Source: Isoetes taiwanensis
Taxonomy: Eukaryota > Streptophyta > Lycopodiopsida > Isoetales > Isoetaceae
DNA length: 64,000 bases
NCBI GenBank assembly: GCA_021234155.1
Contig: JAJEKV010000285.1
Location: forward strand, 312,001-376,000
Direction: 5' to 3'
The notes beneath the pieces were generated by a model. That model was given only the letters and a program-made list of their open reading frames with translations. It had not been told where the DNA came from and ran no database searches. Position 1 is the first letter of the stretch. Each line of letters opens with the position of its first letter. Shown piece by piece: positions 40,614 through 52,979 of the stretch. A program made the translations under genes and the position numbers.

Positions 40614-43600
40614 CTATATTACGTTCGGAAACACAATTTCAATCCGACCAGACTATGATGCTGATAGACAGGCACTGATGCATGGAAATAATGCGGGTGA
40701 GCCCCTCCACTGCTACAGGCTCGAAAGGAGACCGCAGAAGAGAGCTCACGCTTATAAAGGAGACGGCACCGAATCGCCGGAATTTAATTTACCGGGTATC
40801 CTGGTAAACATGAGGCAGGTTAGCAAGAGCGGTCGCGATGATTGGATCCGGGTGGTCTGTGAGGACACTATGAAGCAGAGAATAATTGTCTACTATGTGG
40901 ACTTGAAGTTTTATGATCCCACTGTAACGTCTGCTAGTATCGCAAATGTAGCTGGCTCGGCGAGGAAGCAAGGCTGGGCGCTGCCATCATAGAACAGCTT
41001 TGAAGAAGCTGACATCAAAGGTCCACAAGAAATCTTGAGGGGTTTTATGATTCTTCGCAATCGTTTGAACGAGTCAAAAAACTCGGCTTCATTCGTTGTC
41101 AAGGCATTAGCCCAGCAGAAACTACCCGTCATTGTGGACACGGCCTGGCTAAAAACAGTTAGCAGGAAGAAGACAAGACAAACTAGGGAGGCAGCTGCAG
41201 CTGCAGCCGAAAAAGACTCCTCATCTGCTACTGAGGAAAGGGGGCGGACAAGGGGAAAGTTAAGAGAAAGGATCACGAAGATCCTGAGAAGGAAAAGAAG
41301 GAAAAGAAAGAAAAGAAGGAAAAGAAGGAAAAGAAAGACAAGGAAAGGGACAGGAAAGGGCGGAAGGAAGGAAAGGCGGGGCGGGAAAAGGAGGGAGAGG
41401 AAGGGGAGCCAGAAGAAATAGAAGGGAAAAAGAAGAAGAAGAAACACAGGCCAGAGACCTCTGAGAAGGAGAGGACACCTAAAAAACAGAGGAGAGAGAC
41501 TCGGACTCCAAGTCCTACTGGAAGTCCAAGACGGAACGAGAGGAGCGACGAGCAGACCAGAAGTGGTGGTGAAGTTCCTCCAAGCCCATCACATATCCAA
41601 GATTCTGCGGGCACACCGGCCAAAAGGGTCACCATTCAGAAGCCAGAGCGTAAGCTTACATTAACAATAGCTCAGCACTTGCTCGAGGTACCTGCAAATC
41701 TTAAGGTGGAAAGATCAGAAGAGGAGAAGACGGCAGAGAGCACGTTACAGAAAATCGTTGAGCACCGCCATCTTCTTCCTCTGGGCATCACATTTATAAA
41801 ACGAATAAACGTGTTCAGCCTATACCAAGGGCCTGCAAATCTGACATCTAGGCCAAAGAAATATGGAGCACGTGAAGACCTTAGTGGAATCCTTTCAAAC
41901 AGACCCACATCCGGTGTTTACTCCTGCGGACGTGATTCCATTCAATCCCCTCACAAAGAAACTACACCCTTGGAAAACTGAGGATGACCTCATGGGGATG
42001 CACTATTACATAGTGAATGGCAATCATTCTGTTATGGCCGCTCAACTTGTATGTAAAAGACTCGGCACAGCAAAGTCCCAAGAACAAATGGCAAAGATTT
42101 ATGAGTATCGGAATTGCCGAGTCTTGTCTGGCACGGTCAACGAGCAAGAGTGCCTGCAGCTCAGTTGTGAAGTCAATGATATCGCTACCAAGACTATCTT
42201 CAAGGAGCCTTTCATTGACAAAATAACCCACCTGCGGCAACAATATGCTCTTTACGGGAAGCCTGATCCATCTGGACGCGGGCAATCACGCTCAGAATCG
42301 TACAAGGTACATCGTGCTTTAATTGTTTACAAGATTAGCAAATGGCACCGTGGCGCCATTTCCTCATGAAATGGCACCACGGCGCCATTTCATATTCATT
42401 TGCATTCAAAACTAACTTCTTCTTGTTTCCAGCGTTATCTGGCTTTGGCTAAAGTTACCATGCGTGGTAAGCAACCGAAAGATTTCAACCAGTGGGTCTT
42501 CATGCCAGAGGATATTTTTCAGCTATTCATGTCCCTATGGAACTTGTGGAAATCTTGCAAGCTAACAGATAATAAGAGACAAACTATTACCTGTAACTGG
42601 GCAAAAGAGTGTGACTACTTCAGTCAGACCTACCTGAGGTGCATGAGGGGTCTCGACTATGAAGACTGTCGGATTTTGTTCCAGGAAGTGCTGGATGGAA
42701 AGACCTTCGTGAAGGTCACCACTGATTATACAGGTAAGCAGTTCTTCAAGACAAGGGCAAAGACACTACGATCTATATCGTTCTTGAAGAAGGAGATTTT
42801 TGAATATGTGAAGGATAATTTTCCGAGGAAGTTCAAATCCTTCACTGATCTCAGTACTGCCGTGGCGGGTTTCGAGGATACCGACCTGATTTCCATGGCC
42901 ACCTTGCATAGTAAGTGGGTTGAAGTTGGAGTGACCAAGGAAGGAGTTTTCGGTAACGTGCCACCTGCCTTGGCAAGATTTATACGCAATGCGAGGATAC
43001 TGAAGACTTTCGTTGCGGTTGAACTAACTGACAGCAGAGGGCAAGTTGTTTGCACTCCTGTACCAGCATCCTTGATAGCCCTGGACACTAGAGGCATAAC
43101 TCCAATGTGGGACAAAACCACACTATCTAACTTCTTTGATACAGCTGTAAAGAACACCACAGTTGATTCTTTCTGGATAGTGTGCTTTGCAAGGCCAGAG
43201 CATAACTTTTTGATTTCATCTGTGTTGGATGATCTGGATTCCAGATCCAGAGTTTTTATTGGCATGTATGAGGACGAATACAAGAATTCGCCTGCCCCAG
43301 GAGTTCAGGAGGTCATGCACTAGTGTACGCCCCAAAAATTCAGGCCACTGCAGGTCCTCCTGTCGATGAAATTGATCTCAGATTCCCGTTTGCCGATCAT
43401 CCTCAAGAACTGTCACAAAGTTTCGGTACCTAATGAAGAAGACGCAGACGGGGAGACCGAGGCTATGGCCGGGAAGCTCTGCAACAGCAGATTCAGGTAC
43501 AGCTGGCAAAGCTTGCCAGGGGACATAATCATGAGAAACCAGCTGGGGCCTGCCGCATGCTCCTACCTCGTGCAGAAAATGGTTCCGCCAGGAACAGGAG

Positions 43601-44020
43601 TGTTTGATTACTTCTCCTGTGGTTCGTTTGGCCGGGCTTCATTGATGAATAAGAGATTTTGCATTGTGTTCGAAAGTGACCCGGTTAAGCGGCAGTGCCT
43701 GCAGGGCATTCTTGGTAGGCTTGACCGCCTCTTGAATCCTTCCTGTGACAGAGAGACAAGGTGATGTTCCTGAAGAAGATGTAGATCCACCAAATCCAGT
43801 GATACCTGAAGCTCAACCCGATGTGGACTATGAAGTGATCAGGAACACACAATTCAATCTGGACATTCTTGATGATCCCAATTTCACTGCCACAGCGTTC
43901 GAGAGCTTTCAAGGAGATCTTATGGGTGCTTCTTCTAGCCATGGCACTGGCGCTGTGGAACCTGATCCAACTGTGGAACCTGATCCTGATGCGAAACCTG
44001 ATCCTGATGCGGAACCCTGA
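40614..44020 (+). pseudogene. ParB-like / degenerate DNA-methyltransferase-like gene, copy B
   Basis: This is the better copy. Exon 2 (40,614-42,306) encodes SYITFGNTISIRPDYD..., an in-frame TAG (40,990), a VIVDTAWLKT segment and a long KEKK linker (G-run shift near 41,240). A ParB-like domain follows (about 41,870-42,300: VIPFNPL, YYIVNGNHSVMAAQ, EVNDIATKTIFKEPF). Exon 3 (42,433 on) encodes a helical region, then LIALDTRGITPMWDK and DSFWIVCFARPEHNFL, then LPGDIIMRNQLGPAAC and GVFDYFSCGSFGRASLMNKR...FESDP. I read these as motif IV, its following strand, and motifs X and I of a beta-class N4/N6 methyltransferase. The catalytic DPPY is replaced by DTRG, so activity is unlikely. An acidic PDPDAEP-type tail ends at 44,020. 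The protein is presumably nuclear. Confidence 0.6.
42307..42432 (+). other. Intron with two GGCGCC palindromes (copy B)
   Basis: Donor TACAAG|GTACAT and acceptor CTTGTTTCCAG give a phase-0 junction (AAG|CGT). The palindromes in it are nearly identical to those in copy A, so they are conserved intron content and not a recent insertion. Confidence 0.8.
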
Positions 44021-44691
44021 ATTTTGTGTGATTGTAATGTAAATTATACAATAATACTTTTGTAAACAGACTCCCTCTTCCGAGTCCTTGCCTGTTGTGG
44101 CAAATTTTTTGATATACAAATCTATGAATTTAGAAATTTTAACTAATTTTGTGATGTCATGTTTCTTTAGCTTCATTATATGCACTGTTAGTATTTTTAA
44201 TGGCGCCAATAAATGGCACTTCAGGTGCATTTTTTTTTCTAAATGGCGCCATAATTGCTAGAAAAAATGGCATAAAATTGACTAAAAAGGATTTTCGTTC
44301 CTAATTGGAATCACGAAATTTCTCATTTTAATGAAATTGTTGCTTAGAATAGAATCTAATCATCCATCTACTCAAAGAAGGGTCAGAAGAATACAAGCTA
44401 CGCTAAAACTAACTGGTATCATAGCTCTCTCTGGTTCTCCATCCTTCTGGCTGGAATCCAAAGTGAGCAGCAGCTCCTCCTTCACCAATTTCCCCCAAAT
44501 CGATTTGGGGCAAATTGGGGTGGAAGCCCCAATTTGGGTGTCCCAAGCTGGTAGGTCTGCCTTGCTCAATCAATTTGGGCCAGGTGGCAGTTCTAGATTA
44601 GTTATCCCTAACTAATTGATATTTAGGCCTTGTTAATATTAGGTTAAGCCCCAAATTCGAATTAGGGTTTAGGGTTAGGTTTCCACCTTAA

Positions 44692-46293
44692 TCTTATATT
44701 ATAAAATTATAGCGTGTGTCTTCAATGGAGCCCTAAATTGGACGGTCGAGGATTTGATTGACCAATGGTGGAGATGATGTGTGCGTGTCTTCAACTAAAA
44801 TTTCATCTTGACTATGGCTTCAATATGAAAGGGAAAAGGAAAAAGGAAAAGGAAAAGGAAAAGGGAAAGGGAAAAGGAAAAGGAAAAACGATGAAAGGGA
44901 AAAGGGAAAAGGGAAAAGGAAAAGGGGAAGGGAAAAGGAAAAACGATGAAAGGGAAAAGGGAAAAGGAAAAGGGGAAGGGAAAAAGAAAAACGATGAAGG
45001 GAAAAGGGAAAAGGAAAAGGGGAAGGGAAAAGGAAAAACGATGAAAGGGAAAAGGGAAAAGAAAAAGGGGAAGGGAAAAGGAATAAAAGAAAGGTAAGAG
45101 GAAAAAGGAAAGAGAAGAGAAAAGGAAAAAGTGATAGATAAAAGGAAATAGAAAAAGGAATAGAATAGGCGAGGGGGAAAGGGAAAGGAAAAAGGGCACC
45201 GCGAGAAGGGTAAGAAGTAAGGGTGAGAAAAGGAGAAAAAGGTAAGGGAAAATAAGAAAAGGTTGCAAAGTCCATGGGAAAAAAGAAAGTAAAAAGGAAA
45301 AGAGATTGGGAAAAGGGCAAAAGAGAAATTGGGAAAAGGGAACGAGAAATGGAGAAAAAAGGAAAGGGCGTGAAAAAAAGGAAAGAGAGAAAGGGTGAAG
45401 AAAGAGAAAAACGGAAGCAAAAAGAGCATCGAGAAAAAGGAAGAGGGACAGGATGGAAAAAGGAGGAAAAGGGTGGGGGGAAAGTAGAATAGTCAAAGGG
45501 TAGGGAGCAAGGAATAGGAAAAGAGGAAAAGAGGAAGGAGAAAAGGGCACGAGAAAAAAGGGAAGAGGGAAAGGGTGAGGAAATAGAAAAAAGAAAGGGA
45601 AAAAGAGTATGGGAAAGGGAAAAGAAAAAAGAAACAAGAAAGGAGAAAGTGGAAATGGGGAAGAGGATAGGGAAAGAAGGAAAAAGGGTACATAAAAAAG
45701 GTTGAGAAAAGGGAATGGAAAAAGGCATATGAAAAGGGAAAGGGAACGGGAAAGGGAAAATGTAAAGGAAGGGGAAAGAGAAAGGAAAGGGAAAAAGGGA
45801 ACATCGCAAAGCAAGAAAAGTATGAAAAGGGAATGGAAAGTTGAAAGGAAAAGGGAAGCGGAAAAAGGAGAAGGGAAAGCAAAAAGAGCATGAGGAAAAG
45901 GGGAGAGAGAAATGGGAAAAGAGATGGGGAAAAGGGCACGTGATCAAGAGGAAGAGGGTGGGGAAAGAAAGAAAAGGGCACATGAAAAGATAAGCAAAAG
46001 AAAACGAAAAAAATGAGAAACGAGAAAGAGAAAAGGAAAAGGAAAAGGAAAAGGAAAAGGAAAAGGAAAAGGAAGGGGAAGGGGAAGGGGAAAAGAGTAG
46101 TGGAAAAATGGGAAGAGCGGGGAAAGATAAAAAGGAAGGGAAAAAGCTGATAAGAAAAAGAGAAAGAACAAAACAAGGGGAAAGGGAAGGCAAAGGGAGG
46201 GAGAAGGGGGTTAGAAAAAAAAAAAAAGGAGAATAAAAAAAGAAAGAAATTAAAGGTTCCTAATTTATGCCCAGCAAGGCTGGGTACCATACA
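44692..46293 (+). mobile_element. Helitron H3 with polypurine body
   Basis: The 5' end TCTTATATTATAAAATTATAGC follows host A at 44,691. The 3' hairpin is GCCCAGCAAGGCTGGGT (46,269-46,285), followed by a degenerate ACCATACAT in place of ACCGTTACTAG, so the last base is uncertain. From about 44,828 to 46,240 the plus strand is almost only A and G. No proteins are encoded; long frames on the opposite strand are compositional. Confidence 0.75.
44828..46240. repeat. 1.4-kb polypurine tract in H3
   Basis: Units such as AAAAGGGAAAAGGAAAAGG dominate. The first 250 bases form a clearer minisatellite with AAACGATGAAAGGG recurring about every 50-60 bases. Confidence 0.95.
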
Positions 46294-46406
46294 TTTAATA
46301 GGATTACCTCAAGGTAATATTTATAGAACATTATTATACTATTATCCAATTTAATGGTTATCACTTATGTCATTATAACAATAACTCCTAATGTCTCGGT
46401 TATTTA
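46294..46406. other. Gypsy-related AT-rich remnant between Helitrons
   Basis: On the minus strand, AATATTACCTTGAGGTAAT and nearby TAATAATGT resemble the gypsy 3' region at 32,960-33,015. It is probably part of an older retroelement split by H3 and H4. Confidence 0.35.
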
Positions 46407-48217
46407 TCTTCTTATATTATAAAGTTTTAGCATATGTCTTCAATCAAACCCTAATTTAGATAGTTGAGATCGTCTGATTGCATTCGAAGGCCGAGATTTA
46501 TCGCACAACTTCCCACCACCGTGATTGGCCATGCTCTGATCTCTTAAGAGGAAAGGGAAAATGGCAGAGAAAAAGGCAAAGTGAGAGGCAAAAAGGCACG
46601 GGTAAAAGGGAAAGACGGAGAAGGGAGAAAAGAGCACGAAAAAAGGAAAGAAAAAAGAAATGGAGAAAAAGGAAGGAAAAAAGGACACTATGAAAAGGAA
46701 AAGGGGGAAAGGGTGAGGACAAAATAAGGGAAAAGAAAAGGGGAAGAGAGGAAAAGGAAGAAAAATAGGGCAACGGGAAAAAGGTAAAGACGGAAACGGT
46801 GACGGAAGGGAAAAAGGGGAAGATAAGAATGATGGAGAGAAGGAAAAAAGGGCATGGAAAAATAGAAAGGGAAGGAAGAAGGAAAAATGAGGCAAAAAAG
46901 GGAAAAGGGCATGAGGAAAAGGGAGAGGGAAATGAGAGAGGAAGGAGAAAGTGGCACGAGAAGAGGAAAAGGGTGAGGAAAGGAAAAAAAGAAAGGGAAA
47001 AAGAGATGGAAAAAGGGAAAAGGGAAAAGGGAAAAGCGAAAAGCAAAAAGAGAACAGAAAACATGGAATAGGAAAAGAGGAAAAGGGAAAAGGGGAAGAG
47101 GGTGGGAAAAGGAGGAAAAAGGGCATGTGAAAAAGGTGGAAAAAATGGAATGGAAAAAGGTGGAAAGGAAAGAGGAAAAAGGCATGCAAAAAAGAGAAAA
47201 GGATGAAAAAAAGAAGGAAAAGGAAAAAGGAAATGGGAGGCGAAAGGGGAAAGAAAAAAGAACACGAGGAATAAGGAGGGAAAATGGAAAAGAGGAAGGG
47301 AAAAAGGGCACAGAAAAAACTAGAAGAGGGAAAGGGTGAGGAAAGGGTAAAAATAAAGGGAAAAAGAGCATAGGGAAAGGAAAAAAAAAAAAAAAAGGGG
47401 AATATGGACGGGGAAAAGGGGAAGAGGGTAGGGAAAGGCGGAAGAAAAGGCAAGTAAAAAAAAAGTGGAAAAAAGGGAATGGAAAAATACATGGGAAAAA
47501 GGGAAAAGGAAAAAGGAAAGGGAAAGGGAAAGGAAAGAGAAAAGGAAGGGGGGAAGGAAAGAGGAAAAGGGCACGGGAAAAAGGGAAAGGGTGGGGAAAT
47601 GATGAAAAAAGAAGGAAAGGGAAAAAGAAAAAGGGAGGCGGAAAGGGGGGAAGGAAAGGAAAAAAGGCATGAGAAAAAAGGAAGAAGAAAATGGGAAAAA
47701 AGAGACATGAGATAAAGAAGAAGAGGGTGAGGAGAGGGAGAAAAACATAAAAAAAAAAGGTGGGGAAAAGGGAATGCAAAAAGGGCATGAGAAAAGAGAA
47801 AAGCAAAAGGAATGGAAAAAGGAAAGGGAAAAAAGAGCATGAGAAAAATGGGAAGGGTGGAGAAAGGTGAAAAGTGAAGGAAAAAAGCCGTCAAAAAAGG
47901 GAAAGGGAAAGGGAAAAATGAGAAGGAGAAAAGGAAGGAAAAGAGGAGGGAAAAGAGGGTAAAAAAGAAAAGAAAAAAAAAAGAGAGAGAAGGAGAAAAG
48001 TAAATGTGCAGAAAAAATAAGAAAAGGGAAAAAAGAAAGCGTGTAAGAAAATGAGGAAAAATGGATATGCAGGATAGAGCAAAGGGAAGGTTATCAAATG
48101 CACAAAAACCTCTTATAGCCTAGATATGATGGACTTGGTTAATGAGTCTGAGCTGAATAGGTTTCCATCCACAAATGTTCCCAACATTTGCCCAGCAACG
48201 CTGGGCACCATTACTAG
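46407..48217 (+). mobile_element. Helitron H4 with polypurine body
   Basis: The 5' end is TCTTCTTATATTATAAAGTTTTAGC (start at 46,407 or 46,410). The 3' hairpin GCCCAGCAACGCTGGGC (48,190-48,206) precedes CTAG at 48,214-48,217, followed by T. The interior 46,540-48,070 is polypurine on the plus strand. Structure and orientation match H3, so they are sister copies. Confidence 0.85.
46540..48070. repeat. 1.5-kb polypurine tract in H4
   Basis: Nearly uninterrupted A/G sequence with scattered CATG and CACG breaks; same type as in H1 (inverted) and H3. Confidence 0.95.
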
Positions 48218-48303
48218 TAATTAATGATGTGCATTAATTATTCATAGTGACATGTCATGTATTTATATCCAAAAGGGCGTATAAATACGTGGAACGTCAC
48301 AAA
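48218..48303 (-). mobile_element. LTR-start fragment
   Basis: GGAACGTCACA at about 48,293-48,303 is the reverse complement of the gypsy LTR start TGTGACGTTCC, and an A/T-rich LTR-like stretch continues leftward to the Helitron end. The fragment is short and its assignment rests mainly on the 11-base terminus. Confidence 0.45.
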
Positions 48304-48485
48304 ATATACTAAAGATTTATATCTCTTCAATCACAAAGTAGTTATTGGGATTTCTTCTGACGAAGAGGAGAAGGAGAATTCTGAGCATGAGAGTGTTGAT
48401 AGCAACACTAATATTCTGAAAGATATCAATGTCGATGATGATTGGAATAAAGAGACAAGAAAAGTTGTCTGCAAAAGTTATACCA
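48304..48485 (+). pseudogene. Unrecognised coding fragment between LTR and Helitron
   Basis: A frame with a Glu/Ser-rich stretch (GISSDEEEKENSEHESVDSN), then DDDWNKETRKVVCKSYT, is cut on the left by the LTR fragment and on the right by Helitron H5. It looks like genuine coding sequence of an acidic protein, but the family is unknown. Confidence 0.3.
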
Positions 48486-51062
48486 TCTTATATTATAATG
48501 TTATTGTGTAAGTGTTGGACCCAGCCCTAATTTGGGCGGCCCAGATTTGATGAAATCAATGGAGGAGATGATGCCACATCAGATTCTTTATAATAACATG
48601 GTTTTTTTTTTTTGCTAGGGTTAGCGAGGGCGGCAGTAGCACCTTCGAGCTGCTAGCTCCTCCTCCGACGGTCCACATAATTTCTTGCGGTCCGATGCCG
48701 TGGATGCTTAGGGTAGAAGATCTCAAATCTCTGGTGGAGTTTTCCTTTATGGTTTCATTGCGACTGATTTTAGGGCTATGGCATCGAGACAGCTCTTACA
48801 GAAAGCATCGGGCATCTGTATATAGAAGACCATATCTTACAGCAAACAGGCAGACTAGCCACACATTCCGGAATAGGAGCTTCGACCCAAGTTGAGTCAA
48901 ACGGAACGCATAGGAACGGTCCTAGATAAACTTGGTCTCTGCTTCTCATGCCTCGACCTCTGTTTCTTATGCCTCTACAGATTATAGCAGGTAAAGAAGC
49001 CGTTGTTCCTATAAGCATACTTTCAAACTTTTCTACATGTAGAATAAATAATCTCAACAATTGTTTTGGTTTGTCCCTTTGGCATAGAGCACCGTGATCA
49101 GAATCAAAGCAGATTCAACAGCTTACACGCTTTTCGTTTATGCTCGAGGAGAACAGCTTTAAAGGCTCATGTCGCTTTTTACATATCATTTGCAGGTCCA
49201 GAACTTATACCGAGAGAAAGCCGGGCTCTTTAACCCTCCTGCATTCTTATTGAAGTGGTAGCTGGTACTTTCGAGAGAGTGGTTTAATTCCTCGTAGTCA
49301 TGTCTGTGCAACTACCATGTTCTTCGCGGCCGCAGTTGTTTAAGCACAAAGGGTGAGAGAAGATGTTAAACATTTTATACAAGAAGATCTCGACACGGGA
49401 CGACCTTTCTCAAGTAGAAGCCCAAAATGATTGCAAACACAATGTATGCAACGGATTTGGAGGCCACTATGATACAATTGTGTATCTTCAGGTTTGTATT
49501 CTTTTTCTACAATTGCTTGCTGTTGTTGAAAGGAAATGCCAACAAGTATGTTTGTTGTGTATTGGAGCGTTTTTTTTCCCTCTTGCATCCCGAGCCATTG
49601 TCATACTCGTTGGTTATGAAAAATATTACCTTTAAAAGATCCGCCTAAGGGGCAAGTAATAGAAGTTTTGTCTAAAAATTGTAGAAGAAGGGCAAGAATA
49701 ATGATATTTTTGTGTTTGATGTAGTGATCTGTAGTAATTACAAAAGTCGCGGATTAAGTTTTGATACAAAGCATTAAGAGGTTGGATCTGCAGGGTCTTC
49801 ATTCTACCGGGCTCAGAGGTGCAAATGGTTTTGTTGGCATTTGTATATGTTGGCATGCTTACTGAGCGGCTTCTTGAGAAATATTTTGGAGGCATTGATC
49901 ATGCATATTCCCTCCTATGAAGGTTCAAACATTATGTTAGCATTTTCGTTGCTGCAACAGAAAATGTCAGTATATGGCTTTTGAGAAGCTAAGTTTGCAG
50001 CTCATGATGATTTAAAAATAAATCTAGAACTTGCTTGCAAAACCTTGCTCAATGTGTCTTTTTTGGCATAGCGGAAATTTTGTACCCTTATACTGTAACA
50101 TTGCCTGTTCATGCGGGTCGTCGGAATGCCATTTGCCAAGCAAGGAATGACGATGTTTTTTATGCAGACGAGCAGGCAAAAGGTTTTCTTTGTTTGTCTG
50201 GTTTTGCTCAGATGTCTATTTAATGCCTAGACATATAAGTATTGTAATTCCAATATGGTAGAATTAATGTTGTTTGAGTAGTGGGACTAAGCACATTGCT
50301 TGCAAAAATCTCTTTCATTTGCTAGGCATAGCCCAAATCCGTCATTGCTTGGAAAATGAGACTTTGTATTATTCGACTTTGTCTGGGTCATATATTGCAG
50401 GTTATATTATGCAAAATGTTTCCTTATCATGCAGTTTTTGTTCATCCAGATTATGTAGGCCAACAATGTGTGATGATCAGGTTGCATTCCATCTTCCAAT
50501 ATAGAATATTGATCAAACCAATTGCATTTTCATTTTGTTCTCCCACTCGACCTCTTAAAAGATTGTTCAACTATTGCGGGTAGTCCTTTTTGTCAAAAAC
50601 CAACATAAGAACTAAATCTTCATTTGTAAATAAAGGTTTTCTAACAAAATGCATGGGTATCTCTCAACCTCATGAACACGGTGCCGGAAGTAGAAATGAA
50701 AATGAAAATTACATCTATTGTAAGATCATCTAAATAATGAAACAAAATGAATTCATAGTTGTTGTTTGATAGAGATGAGACCCAAAATCTACATGAAGAT
50801 GCAAATTATTACATACCAAACATAAACTTTCAATATGTTAAAAGCCATGGAACAGAAATAATGAATATTAAATTAAGCCTTGCAAGTAAGCAAACTGTGG
50901 CCTAGAAGTTAATGCATGCAAATGCACAATTCCAATGGCCTGTATGCAAATGCACAAATTTCTAACGATTACAGGTCTTCAAATTAAGCCCAACAAATGC
51001 ACAAATTCCTAACATTTACAGGTTTTCAAATGAAGCCCAGCAACGCTGGGCACCGTTACTAG
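48486..51062 (+). mobile_element. Helitron H5
   Basis: TC at 48,486 begins TCTTATATTATAATGTTATTG after host A. The 3' hairpin GCCCAGCAACGCTGGGC (51,035-51,051) precedes CTAG at 51,059-51,062, then T. The early family block (CCCAGCCCTAATTTGGG, GATTTGATGAAATCAATGG) is present. Unlike H3 and H4 the body is ordinary sequence with several short plus-strand frames (48,695-48,895; 49,363-49,635; 50,035-50,223; 50,274-50,504), probably pieces of captured host genes that I cannot identify. Confidence 0.85.
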
Positions 51063-51170
51063 TATGATCTTATGCTAAAAGCCTTTTAGGCTCTAGTTGT
51101 ATTGAATTTGGTTTTATAGTTGTAGGAACAAAAGATTAATAGCTACAATACTAAAGCAGGAGAATGGAGG

Positions 51171-51171
51171 N
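51171..51171. other. Ambiguous base N
   Basis: A single undetermined base, 109 bases after the H5 end, marks an unresolved consensus position. Confidence 0.99.
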
Positions 51172-51467
51172 CGCTGTGATGGGTGCCAAGTAAGTTCTTG
51201 ATGCCATTTTCGTTATAACTTCTAGCTCAAGTGTTGATTCGGGTCCTTTTTAGTGCGTTGTAAAGGTTGAGATGTGTGCTTTCCATTGGTGGATAGCCGG
51301 ATTTGGGATTTATAGATCTCGACTAATAGAAACCCTAGTTTGCTAACTTCTGGTATGTGTTCTTCAACCAGGGATGCCTCTGGTAGGTGGTGTTGTTGCT
51401 TCTTTAATTACCACATAATTCTCGCCTCAATTCTCTTGCTCTTGACCATGATCCTATTAATATAAGT

Positions 51468-52640
51468 ATGGATTTGCAGCACTTTCCACCTCTTTCTAAA
51501 TTTCTTGATATCCCTTTTGTACGTACTTCTGTCAATCAGCAAGTTACTTCCTCAGGCATAGGGAGAAGCATATTGTGCATGTTCTTCAACCAACTCAATA
51601 TCGTGTTTCCCATGTACATGCTGCTCCTCAAGCTTGGCAGACATCTAAATCTTTGGCAAGGGTTTCACGTATGTCATTCTCTAATTGGATTCAAAAAGAT
51701 GTCTCTGATTCAACAAGTAGCTCGTGTTGATGCTGCACTTCAAATATTATACTTGGCTAGTAAACTAGAACTTAGTTCGATATTGGATGTGCTCGGAGCT
51801 AAACAAGATCAAATAGCTTCTTAACTACTCTGAAAAGACATAGTCTATTCAACCGACTGTAGTTCTTGTCAGTGCTGCTGGGGTTTCTTTGGTGGAGATT
51901 AACCATGAGTCTCATCTTAAATGTGCAAAGAATTTTAGCAACACACTCTATTATTGGTCAAAATATTGATGGATTTTTGGATTATAATAGGCTATCTCGA
52001 TGGCTTCCTCGGCACATTTTTCGCATTGGGCTACCTGCATATGAATCTTCAAAGAAATTAGGTAAGGGTTTCTTCTTGAAAATGTTTAATAATGCTGAGG
52101 CAGTAGAGAAATTGGTATCTCGAGGTGTGGATCCATTGGGCATTGGTTACATCCTTTATCAATATTATGCACCTGGTTTTTCTTCTAGTATGCTTTCAAC
52201 CTCTGAGATGCCTTGCTCACTTTCCATTCTTGATTTGCATGTTGATTTGCTTGCACATGTGCTTTTAATAGATATTGCCAATGGTGTGGGCATGCACATT
52301 TCTCACTATTATCAATGGCCCCCATATTTGTGTTTCTATCCCCATTGATCAAGCAATTCCTGAGTGTGTTATTGTCAAAGGTAGCAAGTGGTATAAGAAG
52401 CTGATGTTATCTCTCTTAAATGGTCCAGAACTTGCTTCAACATTTCCAGATAAATCTTTTATATTTAATAGTAATATCTCACAGTCTACGCCTCATGGAC
52501 CTACTCCTGTTATTATCATGCCACTTCGAGATTCTCATCTTGCACCTCCTACCAATGCTTTCTCATCTAGAGCTAAACATTTTGTGATCCCTCATCTAGG
52601 GTTGAGTGTCCTATACTCTATATGCTCCTAATACTAATTA
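51468..52640 (+). pseudogene. Possible DUF4283 / LINE ORF1-like remnant
   Basis: Pieces in two or more frames resemble the gag-like ORF1 of plant LINEs. These are WLPRHIFRIGLPAYESSK, KLGKGFFLKMFNNAEAVEKL, VDPLGIGYILYQYYAPGF and IDIANGVG, in the order seen in DUF4283 proteins (strand, GxGFF, F...A..L, W/Y.P.F, IA..VG). A leading ORF (51,468-51,824) and a trailing Pro/Ser-rich stretch to 52,640 flank it. No CCHC knuckle or reverse transcriptase follows. The frame is broken and the assignment is tentative. Confidence 0.35.
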
Positions 52641-52979
52641 GTCCACTATTACCCCCTAATTTATTGTACCTCCTACTATAGCTACATTTCCCACTACTGT
52701 ACCTTCTCTTCCATCTCAAGAGCCCTCTCTTGATATTGTGTCATTCAATATGTCTGACAATCTTTCAGCACAAATGATTTGATCAATTTCTTCAGCTATG
52801 AAGGACTTGTCCGCCTAATCCAACACAGTCAACAAATGGCAAGCCTCTCTTTTAGAACTCAAGAACATAGGCTTTTACGATTATGCAGCCGAATATAACA
52901 TAATTAGTAATGGGATCTATCATCTTCTTTACTTTCATGTGGAATACTCTAGCCACTAACTCTGGCAGGGATAGGTTCT

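Larger units (their letters stand above)
38947..44805 (+). repeat. Segmental repeat, copy B
   Basis: Direct repeat of 1-5,836 in the same orientation. Its 5' part (38,947-40,150) is the divergent half, with missing or altered bases at CTG/CAG and GGCGCC sites. Its 3' part (40,600-44,020) keeps longer frames than copy A. The right end runs into a complete Helitron at 44,692. Confidence 0.92.

Noticed and set aside
44795-47894. Long minus-strand frames opposite the polypurine tracts in H3 and H4
   Set aside because: Same reason: simple-sequence composition, not genes.
48776-49060. Minus-strand frame in Helitron H5 as a gene
   Set aside because: It overlaps plus-strand exon-like sequence in the element's own sense direction and shows no recognisable protein.
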